Shown here one piece after another: positions 30,907 through 37,839 of a DNA stretch of 37,887 nucleotides. The translations under genes and the position numbers were made by a program. Each line of letters starts with the position of its first letter. The stretch's first letter is position 1. Source of the stretch: Methanobacteriota archaeon (GTDB taxonomy: Archaea; Thermoplasmatota; Poseidoniia; Poseidoniales; Thalassarchaeaceae); assembly GCA_004195715.1 (NCBI GenBank), contig PSPX01000020.1, positions 1 to 37,887 on the forward strand, read 5' to 3'. The notes under the pieces are model-generated. The model did no database searches. It worked only from the letters and a program-made list of their open reading frames with translations, and was not told the DNA's origin.

Positions 30907-33116
30907 GCCATTACCTCCCCTTCAGGCTGCGGTTCTTCTTGTGGCGGTGCCTCTTGTGGTGGCCCTTCTTGCGGTGGCCCTTGAGCCATCGGACCCTGCT
31001 CGGGGAAGGTCATGTAGATCCTTGTCCCCTGCTGCTGAACCTCTGCCCCCTGCTGCTGCAACTGTTCCACCACTGAGTTGTCTCCAAGCATGGACATATG
31101 CAGACCTATGTGGCCCGTCAAGAGTAAGACCAACTCCTGATCTTCCATGTTCGCCTGAATCGCTTGCTGCAAGACTTCCATGTGAATCTGGTGTGCGTCA
31201 CCCTGGTCCACCGGAGAAACCTGCTTCATCGTCTGCATGAACTGGATCTCTGTCAGTTGCTCACTGGCAGCGTCCTCCTCCATGACCCCCGGTGCCCGTA
31301 AGAACCTCCTCGAAGAACGGTAGTCACTGTTCTCGAAGTAGTCACGGACCAGTTCATAGGAGTTGATAAAGGGAGAGAAGTTCGGAGAAGAAGCCACCTG
31401 CATATCTGCCAGTGCCTTCTGGGACCGTGCCCTCGAATCCATGTTGTCCAATCGACCCGTTGGAATCAGGTCGAAGTCAGAGTAGAGATCCCAGCGGTTG
31501 AACATGACAGGCTCACGACCGTCAATGTTCACCATGACTGACATATCCCCATACTGACCCCAGAGGAACAAGGTCTGACGATGCAGCCTCCTCATAGACT
31601 CTTGGAAGATCTGGATGTCCAAGGCTCCCTGCATCTGGCTCATGCGAGAAATCTCCTGAACCTCCGCCGCAGTCCTCCTCTCCACCTTCTGGTTCACATT
31701 TGAGATTCCGAAATCCTGAATGCCGACATACTCCTCGGCGTAAGCCTTGAGAGTCCTCTCTTCAGCCTCGAATGAATAATCCATGACCTGATGCGTAATG
31801 GGCTGCACATCGTCCATACGCCTGACAGGAATGTATCCACCCGGACGGAAACGCAACTGAGAAGGATTGCGAACCGAACCCTCTCTAACCTTGAAGGTCA
31901 GAGCATTTTGAATCGTCATGCGGTCGAGCTTGGCATTGTGCTGGGCATTGATCTCTGCATTGAGGTCATGCAGTAGTTCAGGAATCCCACGAGGGGCATA
32001 CCAGCGAGGCTCAGTGATCTCGTAAACGAAACGAGTAAAGGGCCACTCACCATGCTCGTAGGGGTATTCGATCAGACGCAAGACTTCATTGCCCTTGGCA
32101 CTGATAGTCATCACGCACTTCTCTTCCAACCCGTCACCATTGATATCATGGTAGAAATAGATCTCGTAAACCTCAATGTGTGAACCGCTAGAGGAAGTGG
32201 AAGAGATGCCCTCTCGTGCCGTTCTAGATGTGTTCACATAGGAAGTGTCACGACTGGCAATCTCTGAAGTCTTGGACTCCTTCGCCACCTTCTGGGCAAC
32301 CTCGGAGTCATACATTCCTTGGATACCTCTGGTCCTGATCTCTGCTGGAGTCAGGAACATTCGGTGAGCGATCCAAGGCAAGTTGTCGATATCGTCGGAA
32401 GAATCGAAGGGAACCACAATGTCCCTCGAATCAACGAAGTGCCAAGCAGGAGCGTTCTGTTTCACCACTTGCAGGGAAACCTTCAGGAACTCCTTGCCGT
32501 CCCGGAACTGCTTGAGGACAGACTCAAAGGCAATGCGGTCCTCTTTGTTCTTGAGGTCCAACCCCATCTGTGGAGCCAGTTGAATGAAGTCCTCATCCGT
32601 CACTTCGCTCCGGTCCACATCTTCAGGCAAGAAAGAAAGGTCCAGAGTCCTGGTCTTCCTCTCAGTCTGGTGGTCCCAGACAGCCTTGATGTAAGACTGA
32701 CCGTAGGTAAGGAAGTGGTCTATTGAGTGGATCTGAGTCTCACGGCAATGATCCATCTTGTAGCGGATCAACCAATCATAGAAGTTCTCTATCCTTCTCG
32801 CTCTCTCAGGGGCAGCTTCCCCCAGAGTCTCAATCGACAACACAGGATTCACACCGAAAACCGCACTCACATAGAGGGGCTTCTGACGGCGTATCGTCTT
32901 GTCAATCAAGGGAATGTTGATGTTAGAAGAACCCGGCCAAGGGAAGTTCTTTTCCCCACGGATACCAAAGCGTCTCTCGTAAAAGACTCTTTGCTTGTTC
33001 TCCCACTGAGAACGATCTCCTATGGCTTTCTCGACCTGCTGAACCAGATCAATGACCGTCTCGTTTTTGATTTGAGGAGCAAGGTCTATACCCCTGCTCT
33101 CTGGATGTTTTTCCAT
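30903..33116 (-). CDS. Portal protein (737 aa)
   Basis: The signature W-E-N-K..Y-E-R-R-F-G...FPWPGSSNINIPLID (about residues 38-72) is the N-terminus of P22-like portal proteins. WIRYKMDHCRETQIHSIDHF, the beta/helix wing region and HDLNAEINAQHNAKLDRM (stem helix region) follow. The C-terminal 45 residues are Gln/Pro/Glu-rich. Length 737 aa agrees with P22-type portals (about 700). It forms the dodecameric DNA entry ring at the capsid vertex. The start follows the terminase stop without a gap (TAA then ATG). Confidence 0.85.
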   Translation of the reverse strand: MEKHPESRGIDLAPQIKNETVIDLVQQVEKAIGDRSQWENKQRVFYERRFGIRGEKNFPWPGSSNINIPLIDKTIRRQKPLYVSAVFGVNPVLSIETLGEAAPERARRIENFYDWLIRYKMDHCRETQIHSIDHFLTYGQSYIKAVWDHQTERKTRTLDLSFLPEDVDRSEVTDEDFIQLAPQMGLDLKNKEDRIAFESVLKQFRDGKEFLKVSLQVVKQNAPAWHFVDSRDIVVPFDSSDDIDNLPWIAHRMFLTPAEIRTRGIQGMYDSEVAQKVAKESKTSEIASRDTSYVNTSRTAREGISSTSSSGSHIEVYEIYFYHDINGDGLEEKCVMTISAKGNEVLRLIEYPYEHGEWPFTRFVYEITEPRWYAPRGIPELLHDLNAEINAQHNAKLDRMTIQNALTFKVREGSVRNPSQLRFRPGGYIPVRRMDDVQPITHQVMDYSFEAEERTLKAYAEEYVGIQDFGISNVNQKVERRTAAEVQEISRMSQMQGALDIQIFQESMRRLHRQTLFLWGQYGDMSVMVNIDGREPVMFNRWDLYSDFDLIPTGRLDNMDSRARSQKALADMQVASSPNFSPFINSYELVRDYFENSDYRSSRRFLRAPGVMEEDAASEQLTEIQFMQTMKQVSPVDQGDAHQIHMEVLQQAIQANMEDQELVLLLTGHIGLHMSMLGDNSVVEQLQQQGAEVQQQGTRIYMTFPEQGPMAQGPPQEGPPQEAPPQEEPQPEGEVMA

Positions 33117-34529
33117 TTAGCCCCCATACCCCGTAACTCCAAGATCCCTGGTTTCTTCAACACTTACTGATTGCCCCATACTGAACTGAGGCTCGAAGTC
33201 CAAGAGGTAGCGAAGCGTGTCAATCATGTCCTTGCCCGCATCCCCTGGTCTCTCCTTCGCCCCATACTCTGACTCCATGTCCTTCTGATTCCAAATGTAG
33301 TTCTCAAAAGCCCAGACCATATTCCGGCAACCCTCGAAGACCAGAAACTTTGGCTCACCAATATCTGTCCTCAAAGCCTCGTGAATCCTCTGGTGACCAA
33401 GTGACAGGTCGTTGTTGATCTCTGCGTAGAAATCAAGGTTGTGGTCCTCATACTCCTCTATCAGTGTCCTCCCTGTAAACACCGAAGGAGTCTTGCCGAA
33501 GTTTGGGTCAATGATCCTCTCATAGATAGACTCTTTCCCCTCCTCTGTACGGATAATCGAAACATAGTCACGGACAGAGTTGCGACAGGTCTTGATCGAG
33601 TGGAAAGGATCGTGAGGCCACTCACGGTAGCAAAACAACTGGTTCTTCGGATTGATCGCAAACCATGCCATGTAGCACGGACGACGATCATGCGGGTCCA
33701 TGACCAGGAAGCGAGGCCATGACTCTGGAATCTCGAACCCCCGAACCACATGAGTCTCACGGCTAAACTCAGGGAAGATCGAACCAGACAAGTGACTGAA
33801 CTTGCCGTGAACCCTTGATTCAATCTCTTCAGGAGTCAAATCCTCTATGAAGGAAAGTTTCTCCTTCTCGGGGATATATGGATTGTTCATCAAGTCTAGA
33901 TGGAAATCCGCAATCCTTATGCCGTCTGCCCTCGAAGCAATCTCGTTATAAATCCAAGGACAACTCAGTGGGGTCAGAGTAAACCAGATTCTCCCACCAT
34001 GATCCAAGCAACCACGGCGAACCGCCACGAACATCTTGCGAGGAGGAGGCTCGTCAAACCAAACACCATGCCAGTCGTGGCCCTCATAGGTGGAAGGGTC
34101 TTGCATATAAGAACCGATGTAGAGCCGTGAGCCGTTCGAGAAGCGGAGGATCTCCGGGTATCCGTCCGTCCCATTCTTCGTGTGTTCAATCCAACCCTTG
34201 GCAGAAAACTCCTTGATCTTCTTCATCAAGATCTTGTCTACCGCTTTCCTGCGATCATTGACCATAGCCAAGATATCCACAGGAGGGGTTGGAAGGTTCT
34301 TCCTCGTCCCGTCATGCCTGAACCCCATGCAATGAGCCAGCACCTCGACAACGCCAACCGTTGACTTGCCTGTACGGTTCCCTCCAGTAATCAAACGGAT
34401 CTGAGCAGGATGCTCCAAGAACTCTGTCTGTTGTCCGTAAGGTTCAAAGAAGAAGAAGGGGGCTTCCTTGAAGACTTGAGCTTGTTCCTTGAGTTGCTTG
34501 TATTCGTCAACCAGATCGCCATGTTCCAT
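33117..34529 (-). CDS. Terminase large subunit (470 aa)
   Basis: Walker A GGNRTGKST is at residues 49-57 and Walker B VWFDEP at 156-161 in the N-terminal packaging ATPase. The C-terminal RNase H-like nuclease has FLVMDPHD (Asp278), ERIIDPNF (Asp341) and KDMIDTLRYLLDF (Asp437), consistent with the acidic metal-binding triad. The ATPase docks on the portal, translocates DNA and cleaves concatemers. The length is typical of P22-like TerL. ATG 34529 directly follows the stop of the zinc mini-gene. Confidence 0.9.
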   Translation of the reverse strand: MEHGDLVDEYKQLKEQAQVFKEAPFFFFEPYGQQTEFLEHPAQIRLITGGNRTGKSTVGVVEVLAHCMGFRHDGTRKNLPTPPVDILAMVNDRRKAVDKILMKKIKEFSAKGWIEHTKNGTDGYPEILRFSNGSRLYIGSYMQDPSTYEGHDWHGVWFDEPPPRKMFVAVRRGCLDHGGRIWFTLTPLSCPWIYNEIASRADGIRIADFHLDLMNNPYIPEKEKLSFIEDLTPEEIESRVHGKFSHLSGSIFPEFSRETHVVRGFEIPESWPRFLVMDPHDRRPCYMAWFAINPKNQLFCYREWPHDPFHSIKTCRNSVRDYVSIIRTEEGKESIYERIIDPNFGKTPSVFTGRTLIEEYEDHNLDFYAEINNDLSLGHQRIHEALRTDIGEPKFLVFEGCRNMVWAFENYIWNQKDMESEYGAKERPGDAGKDMIDTLRYLLDFEPQFSMGQSVSVEETRDLGVTGYGG

Positions 34530-34700
34530 CTAGAACCACTCCCAATAGCCACAAGGCTTATCCCTGGTTGACAACTGACGACAGGAGCGAATCGGCCTTA
34601 ACCCTCTCCATCCACGGATTGTCGTGGTCTCAACATGGACAATAAGGAAACGACCTTTGCCTCGACCGGACCCTTGGCAGCGAGGGCACTCTTTAGTCAT
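34530..34700 (-). CDS. DnaJ-type zinc-binding mini-protein between the terminase genes (56 aa)
   Basis: ATG 34700 is preceded by GGAGGAG with ideal spacing and overlaps the previous stop by eight bases; its TAG directly abuts the terminase ATG. The sequence starts MTKECPRCQGSGRGKGRF, a CxxCxGxGxG zinc motif as in DnaJ, and has two further cysteines (CRQLSTRDKPC) that could complete a zinc site. The C-terminus is WEWF. A DnaJ-like zinc knuckle suggests nucleic-acid or protein binding, perhaps with terminase; function unknown. Confidence 0.7.
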   Translation of the reverse strand: MTKECPRCQGSGRGKGRFLIVHVETTTIRGWRGLRPIRSCRQLSTRDKPCGYWEWF

Positions 34701-35418
34701 CTGGCTCCTCCATTGTCACGGAAGTGTTCACCACTCCCATTTGCTTCTTCATCTTCTTGATATGGGCTAGTAGTTCCTCTTCTGTCATCACGGTCGGGTC
34801 TAGTTCCTTATCCCCACCAAGGTCTGCTTCTTTACGCTTCACATAGCGATAAAACAACTCAGTGTCCTTCACCGAACCCTCACTGGCACGGATCGCCACA
34901 CTCATAGCGATGTGGCCCTCTGACTCTTCTGCTGCCTTGAGCAAGAGCATATTGATAATGGTGTTGATGTCCCTGCGGGAAACACGGGAAAGGAGTACAT
35001 TGAGATCGACATTGAGTTTCTTGGCAACCAGCCCCCTGGCCTCTTCTTCGTCATGTCCCCTTCGCAGGTACTTGGTGTAGTAGTGGCAATACCTATGGGA
35101 CCACCATATCTCGTAGGGACCGAGCCAGCCCTGAATATCCCCCACCAGTCTCTTGAACATCTTCACTGCCGACTGGTAATGGCCCACACTTGCGAGTCGA
35201 GCGATGAACTCTTTCTCTGTTGATTGGCTCATGCTCATGGGGACCAGTTGCGAAAGTTGTCCGGCAAAGTCCACGAGTTGGTGTTTACGAATGGGGTCCA
35301 GCCCCATAAGCCACATGGCTCCTGCGTCAGACTTGTCCTTGAGTCTCTTCAGGACTTTGTTCGCAACTTTCTCTGGAGCCTTCAGTTCCTTGGGGGGGTC
35401 TTTCACTCTGATTGTCAC
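34693..35418 (-). CDS. Probable terminase small subunit (241 aa)
   Basis: Starts at GTG 35418. Mostly helical with basic stretches (EKVANKVLKRLKDKSDAG; FIARLASVGHYQSAVKMFKR; KKLNVDLNVLLSRVSRRDINT), the last possibly the DNA-binding region, and an acidic C-terminus. First gene of the minus-strand operon and next to the terminase large subunit, so small terminase is the natural assignment, although no sequence signature alone proves it. Confidence 0.55.
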   Translation of the reverse strand: MTIRVKDPPKELKAPEKVANKVLKRLKDKSDAGAMWLMGLDPIRKHQLVDFAGQLSQLVPMSMSQSTEKEFIARLASVGHYQSAVKMFKRLVGDIQGWLGPYEIWWSHRYCHYYTKYLRRGHDEEEARGLVAKKLNVDLNVLLSRVSRRDINTIINMLLLKAAEESEGHIAMSVAIRASEGSVKDTELFYRYVKRKEADLGGDKELDPTVMTEEELLAHIKKMKKQMGVVNTSVTMEEPDD

Positions 35419-35450
35419 TTTCTATTACTGACGAGTCAAATCCTACGCTA

Positions 35451-35478
35451 TTGAAAACGAAACCAAAAGATGTATATT
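35451..35478 (+). promoter_or_regulatory. Sigma70-like promoter of the right plus-strand arm
   Basis: TTGAAA (35451-35456) and TATATT (35473-35478) each match five of six consensus bases, separated by 16 bases. It lies in the divergent gap between minus and plus operons. Transcription from it would start near 35485, downstream of the ATG at 35470, which is one reason to place the first gene's start at 35503. No comparably clear promoter was found for the minus strand in the same gap. Confidence 0.55.
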
Positions 35479-35502
35479 GCCCACGAAGGCGAGGCAAAAC
35501 CA

Positions 35503-35892
35503 ATGGACAAGGACAAATCCGGGCTGGAAGTCTACCACCAGCACACCTATCAATCTTCCGAGGGCCAATCTTACAAACTGGGATTCTTCATTCCGTTCGA
35601 GAATGGGGCACTCAAGCCCTTGGAGTTCTGGGTCAAGTCCGAAAACAAGAAAACAATCTTTCGATCATCTGGGTACAATGACCCCACATGGGTCGTAGAC
35701 ACCTCTAGCAATGACGACTTCCGCTTTATCGACATCGTTAAAGAAGGGCTGAAGCTGCCCATTGAAACCAGTTCGTTCCTTATTTCACTATGGAGGGAGA
35801 TCCACGAAAAATGGCAAGGTCTAGAAAGAGAAGCAAGAAAAGAAATGCCAAAGTCGCCACGATTAAAAGAGTTCAAAAAGACACTGAACTGA
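35503..35892 (+). CDS. Hypothetical protein (129 aa), first gene of the right arm
   Basis: An open frame begins at 35470, but the promoter -10 box overlaps it and GAAGGCGAGG just before ATG 35503 resembles the GGAAGGC leader, so 35503 is chosen. Mixed alpha/beta: YHQHTYQSSEGQSYKLGFFI, LKPLEFWVKSENKKTIFRSS, FRFIDIVKEGLKL. The last 30 residues are basic and helical. No family recognised. The next gene starts inside it. Confidence 0.6.
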   Translation: MDKDKSGLEVYHQHTYQSSEGQSYKLGFFIPFENGALKPLEFWVKSENKKTIFRSSGYNDPTWVVDTSSNDDFRFIDIVKEGLKLPIETSSFLISLWREIHEKWQGLEREARKEMPKSPRLKEFKKTLN

Positions 35893-36035
35893 ACGACATA
35901 AAGAAATCGCTGGACCTTTGCCTTTTTGAAATCCATGAGCAACAGATCTCCAGCCAGAAGCAGAAGCACAGATTGCTTGAGGTCAGGAACATGATCCAGA
36001 ACCGACTACACAAGCAGCCAGGAATAAGCCTGTGA
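35811..36035 (+). CDS. Small basic coiled-coil protein (74 aa)
   Basis: Start ATG 35811 follows GGAGGGAGAT, which lies within the previous gene; the ATG at 35790 would place the ribosome site inside the product. N-terminus is strongly basic (MARSRKRSKKRNAKVATIKR), followed by an amphipathic helix (NDIKKSLDLCLFEIHEQQI; KHRLLEVRNMIQNRLHKQ). Overlaps the upstream gene by 82 bases. Possibly a nucleic-acid-binding dimer; unproven. Confidence 0.5.
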   Translation: MARSRKRSKKRNAKVATIKRVQKDTELNDIKKSLDLCLFEIHEQQISSQKQKHRLLEVRNMIQNRLHKQPGISL

Positions 36036-36049
36036 ACCTTGCCATTTCC

Positions 36050-36095
36050 CGGAGAGGGGGGTTTTCATTGGTGCGGCATTTGGCCTCCCTCTCCG
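36050..36095 (+). promoter_or_regulatory. Leader hairpin B before the HNH gene
   Basis: CGGAGAGGGGGG (36050-36061) pairs with CCTCCCTCTCCG (36084-36095) in a 12-bp stem with one G-U pair. The 22-base loop starts TTTTCATTGGTGCGGCAT. A ribosome-site-like AAGG and the expected start position (36112) follow after the hairpin. Shares the purine-first stem and CATTGG loop with hairpin A at 3458-3506. Confidence 0.55.
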
Positions 36096-36111
36096 CTTTC
36101 AAGGTAAACCC

Positions 36112-36594
36112 ATAGAAACCCTCCAGTGTAGTCAATGCCAACAAGTCCTGCCCCTGGACAAAAAGCACTTCCAGTTCTTCTGGGACCAGAAGGCCAACCA
36201 GACCCGACACCTGAAAATCTGCAAAATATGCAACAGGAGAAGGCTCAGGACGAATATCCAGCACAGGTCTTTGCGTCTCCTTCATGGGGCAAAAAGGAGA
36301 GCCAAACTCAAGGCTATGGAGTTCGGGCTAGATATCGAATGGGTCAAAAAAAGAATCCAACTTGGAACCTGTGAAGCCTCAGGAGTGCCCTTTGACCTTC
36401 AATCCAAGTCGGGCCAACTCTCCCCACGAACCCCCACTATTGATAGAATCATTCCAGAACTAGGGTACACGAAAGAGAACTGCCGAATCATCTGCATGGC
36501 ACTGAACACGCTGTTTGGGACATGGGGAGAAGGAGCGGCAATCGAGATAATCCTGCCCTATCTCACAAAAAGGGGAATCAAGACATGGAATTAA
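36112..36594 (+). CDS. HNH/His-Me finger-type endonuclease with zinc knuckle, no canonical start (about 160 aa)
   Basis: The frame is continuous from 36028 and encodes CSQCQQVLPLDKKHF and LKICKICNRRR (two CxxC pairs, a zinc ribbon), a basic helix, then CEASGVPFD, PTIDRIIPELGYTKENCRIIC and MALNTLFGTWGEG. This C-terminal pattern (C.asG.pFd...DRi....GYt.eN.rii...lN) is that of phage HNH-like nucleases, with D-R-I where a His often stands. No ATG, GTG or TTG precedes the first CxxC. ATA 36112, seven bases after AAGG, or ATT 36067 inside the hairpin loop are the candidates; TTG 36271 would lose the zinc ribbon. It may be a decayed start. Confidence 0.65.
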   Translation: METLQCSQCQQVLPLDKKHFQFFWDQKANQTRHLKICKICNRRRLRTNIQHRSLRLLHGAKRRAKLKAMEFGLDIEWVKKRIQLGTCEASGVPFDLQSKSGQLSPRTPTIDRIIPELGYTKENCRIICMALNTLFGTWGEGAAIEIILPYLTKRGIKTWN

Positions 36595-36836
36595 GCGAAC
36601 GAAACAGTTGGATGCAGCCAGCCGACAACGAACCCACCGAAGGAGTCGAGTTCTGGTTCAAGTATGATCCAGATACCGACAACTTCGCACTCCTGTTCAC
36701 CTCACCCTCCAACCGCAAGCAAGTGAAAATACACCTCTCAAGCAAACTCATGGAACGATTCATGGACGAAAGCCTAGCTTTCTTCATAGACATTATGAAC
36801 CGGGAAGAAAGGGAAGACGATGAGAATAGCCCTTGA
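36585..36836 (+). CDS. Hypothetical protein (83 aa)
   Basis: ATG 36585 follows AAAAAGGGGAATC and overlaps the end of the HNH gene. PTEGVEFWFKYDPDTDNFAL, PSNRKQVKIHLSSKLMERFM and an acidic C-terminus. No family recognised; overlaps the next start by 17 bases. Confidence 0.6.
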   Translation: MELSERNSWMQPADNEPTEGVEFWFKYDPDTDNFALLFTSPSNRKQVKIHLSSKLMERFMDESLAFFIDIMNREEREDDENSP

Positions 36837-37128
36837 CTATGACGGCACCATCACCAAGGCACCGCCATTCTGGGAAGATTTCGTAAAACTCTGCAAAACA
36901 CACAGCATCGAGGTCTGTGTCGTCACCGCAAGACCCCCTCGCAAAGCATACAAAGACGAAATACCCTACATCCTCGGGCACTCGGTCCCTGTCATCTTCA
37001 CCAGCGGAAGAGCCAAGAAGCCCTATTGCCGGGAACAAGGGGAAGAGTTCGACATCTGGATCGACGATAACCCCTGGATGGTACACATCAGCTCAGAGGA
37101 TCTGAAGAAACATGGAATCGAACCCTAA
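36820..37128 (+). CDS. HAD-like hydrolase/phosphatase (102 aa)
   Basis: HAD motif I is IALDYDGTIT (Asp6 nucleophile, Asp8), motif II VVTARP (Thr36), a lysine in SGRAKKPYC fits motif III, and IDDNPWM (Asp82, Asp83) is motif IV. At 102 aa it is the minimal core without a cap domain, a type frequent in phages, related to small nucleotide or 5'-phosphate phosphatases. Substrate unknown. Start ATG 36820 follows AAGGGAAG. Confidence 0.75.
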   Translation: MRIALDYDGTITKAPPFWEDFVKLCKTHSIEVCVVTARPPRKAYKDEIPYILGHSVPVIFTSGRAKKPYCREQGEEFDIWIDDNPWMVHISSEDLKKHGIEP

Positions 37129-37381
37129 ACCCGAACTCGTTGTCGTCATCTGGGAGGATACCGCCGCATTAGAGGAAACATGGAGCGATGAGGAAGAAGC
37201 ACGGGAACTCAAGCCAGGGATAATGCACTCAGTCGGCTGGATCCTCGCCAAAACACCCAAATACCTCACCATCACCTCCTCCGTTGAGTTCGACGGCGAA
37301 CTCGTAGGCGATGTCAATTGCATACCACTCGGTTGCATAAGAGAAATCAAACAAGTACGACCCCATGAGAAATCCACTTGA
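37112..37381 (+). CDS. Conserved phage protein of unknown function (89 aa)
   Basis: ATG 37112 overlaps the HAD gene by 17 bases. The pattern VVVIWEDTAALEETWSDEEE, SVGWILAKTPKYLTI, GDVNCIPLGCIREIKQ matches a small family common in phages (W.D......W.......... s.GwLl....+.l.la.s......v.....IP...I..i, from memory), all-beta with no known function. Confidence 0.75.
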   Translation: MESNPKPELVVVIWEDTAALEETWSDEEEARELKPGIMHSVGWILAKTPKYLTITSSVEFDGELVGDVNCIPLGCIREIKQVRPHEKST

Positions 37382-37415
37382 CCCACAGCAAGGCAACGGA
37401 TAGAACCTCTCCTGA

Positions 37416-37457
37416 CGACAGGAATCTGTCGGTGCCAAGTTTAGGGTCTTCGGCACC
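37416..37457 (+). other. Pair of adjacent hairpins
   Basis: CGACAG (37416-37421) and CTGTCG (37426-37431) pair around GAAT. Immediately after, GGTGCCAAG (37431-37439) pairs with CTT-C-GGCACC (37448-37457) with one bulged C and loop TTTAGGGT. Both stems are GC-rich and stack end to end. No T-run follows, so not a terminator; a structured RNA or processing site is possible. Confidence 0.45.
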
Positions 37458-37532
37458 CAGCATACGAAGGACTCACCAACAACTCAGGGTGAACAACCGC
37501 AAGAGCAGTGCTGGCAACAATCCACCGCTATT

Positions 37533-37563
37533 CCCCCATAAAAAAAAGGGGGGGTAGGGGGGG
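37533..37563 (+). other. C5-A8-G7-TA-G7 tract, potential hairpin or G-quadruplex
   Basis: C5 (37533-37537) can pair with the first G-run across an A-rich loop; alternatively the two runs of seven G (37548-37554 and 37557-37563) supply four GGG tracts with loops of one and two bases. Followed by TTTTG. Confidence 0.4.
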
Positions 37564-37658
37564 TTTTGACCAGCACCAAAGGATCTACCACAATCTAGGG
37601 AGTAAGTTGCCGAAAGCAGACCTGCTGAACAACCTACTCAAATTGAAAAAAGTGATGT

Positions 37659-37672
37659 GGTGCAGCTGCACC
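37659..37672. promoter_or_regulatory. 14-bp perfect palindrome
   Basis: GGTGCAGCTGCACC at 37659-37672 equals its own reverse complement and is followed by CTGCAGCAG. It lies 32 bases before the 19-aa peptide gene. It could be a dimeric protein operator or form a hairpin; function not known. Confidence 0.35.
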
Positions 37673-37703
37673 TGCAGCAGCCACTAACCACAGGAGAAGT
37701 TAT

Positions 37704-37763
37704 ATGCCAAAAGGACCAGGCACCTACGGAAGCCAAGTCGGCAGACCTAAGAAGAAGAAATAG
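37704..37763 (+). CDS. Tiny conserved basic peptide MPKGPGTYGSQVGRPKKKK (19 aa)
   Basis: ATG 37704 has AGGAG (37692-37696) seven bases upstream. The 19-residue product has a K-G-P-G-T-Y-G-S core and a basic R-P-K-K-K-K tail; near-identical short reading frames (MPKGKGTYGSKVGRPPKKK type) are familiar to me from many tailed phages. The terminator follows 26 bases after the stop, so it is the last gene of the arm. The basic tail suggests nucleic-acid binding; function unknown. Confidence 0.75.
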   Translation: MPKGPGTYGSQVGRPKKKK

Positions 37764-37789
37764 CCATACCAACATCTCGGCCTTCCTTG

Positions 37790-37839
37790 AACCGGATACC
37801 CACCGCCTTCCACATCAGCGGGTGTCCGGTTCTCTTTTT
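37790..37839 (+). terminator. Intrinsic terminator of the right plus-strand arm
   Basis: AACCGGATACCC (37790-37801) pairs with GGGTGTCCGGTT (37820-37831) in a 12-bp stem with one G-U pair, followed by TCTCTTTTT. A strong Rho-independent terminator shortly after the last small gene. Confidence 0.85.

Larger units (their letters stand above)
37382..37703. other. Intergenic region with several structures
   Basis: 322 bases between annotated genes. It holds two adjacent hairpins (37416-37457), a C-rich/A8/G-rich tract (37533-37563) and a 14-bp palindrome (37659-37672). A possible GTG-started frame of 59 aa (37508-37687) crosses the A8/G7 tract and has only a weak AAGAG upstream, so it is not called as a gene. 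No tRNA or promoter was seen. Confidence 0.4.

Noticed and set aside
36135-36374. 79-aa frame overlapping the HNH gene
   Set aside because: The competing frame carries the zinc ribbon and nuclease pattern; this one is Pro/Gln-rich with no features.
37411-37431. CTGACGA resembling the hammerhead ribozyme core CUGANGA
   Set aside because: The needed GAAA after stem II and a matching stem III/cleavage site are absent; the segment is better explained as a simple CGACAG-GAAT-CTGTCG hairpin.
37655-37687. Ten-codon cysteine-rich leader peptide MWCSCTCSSH
   Set aside because: No ribosome binding site; explained by the TGCAGC repeats around the palindrome.
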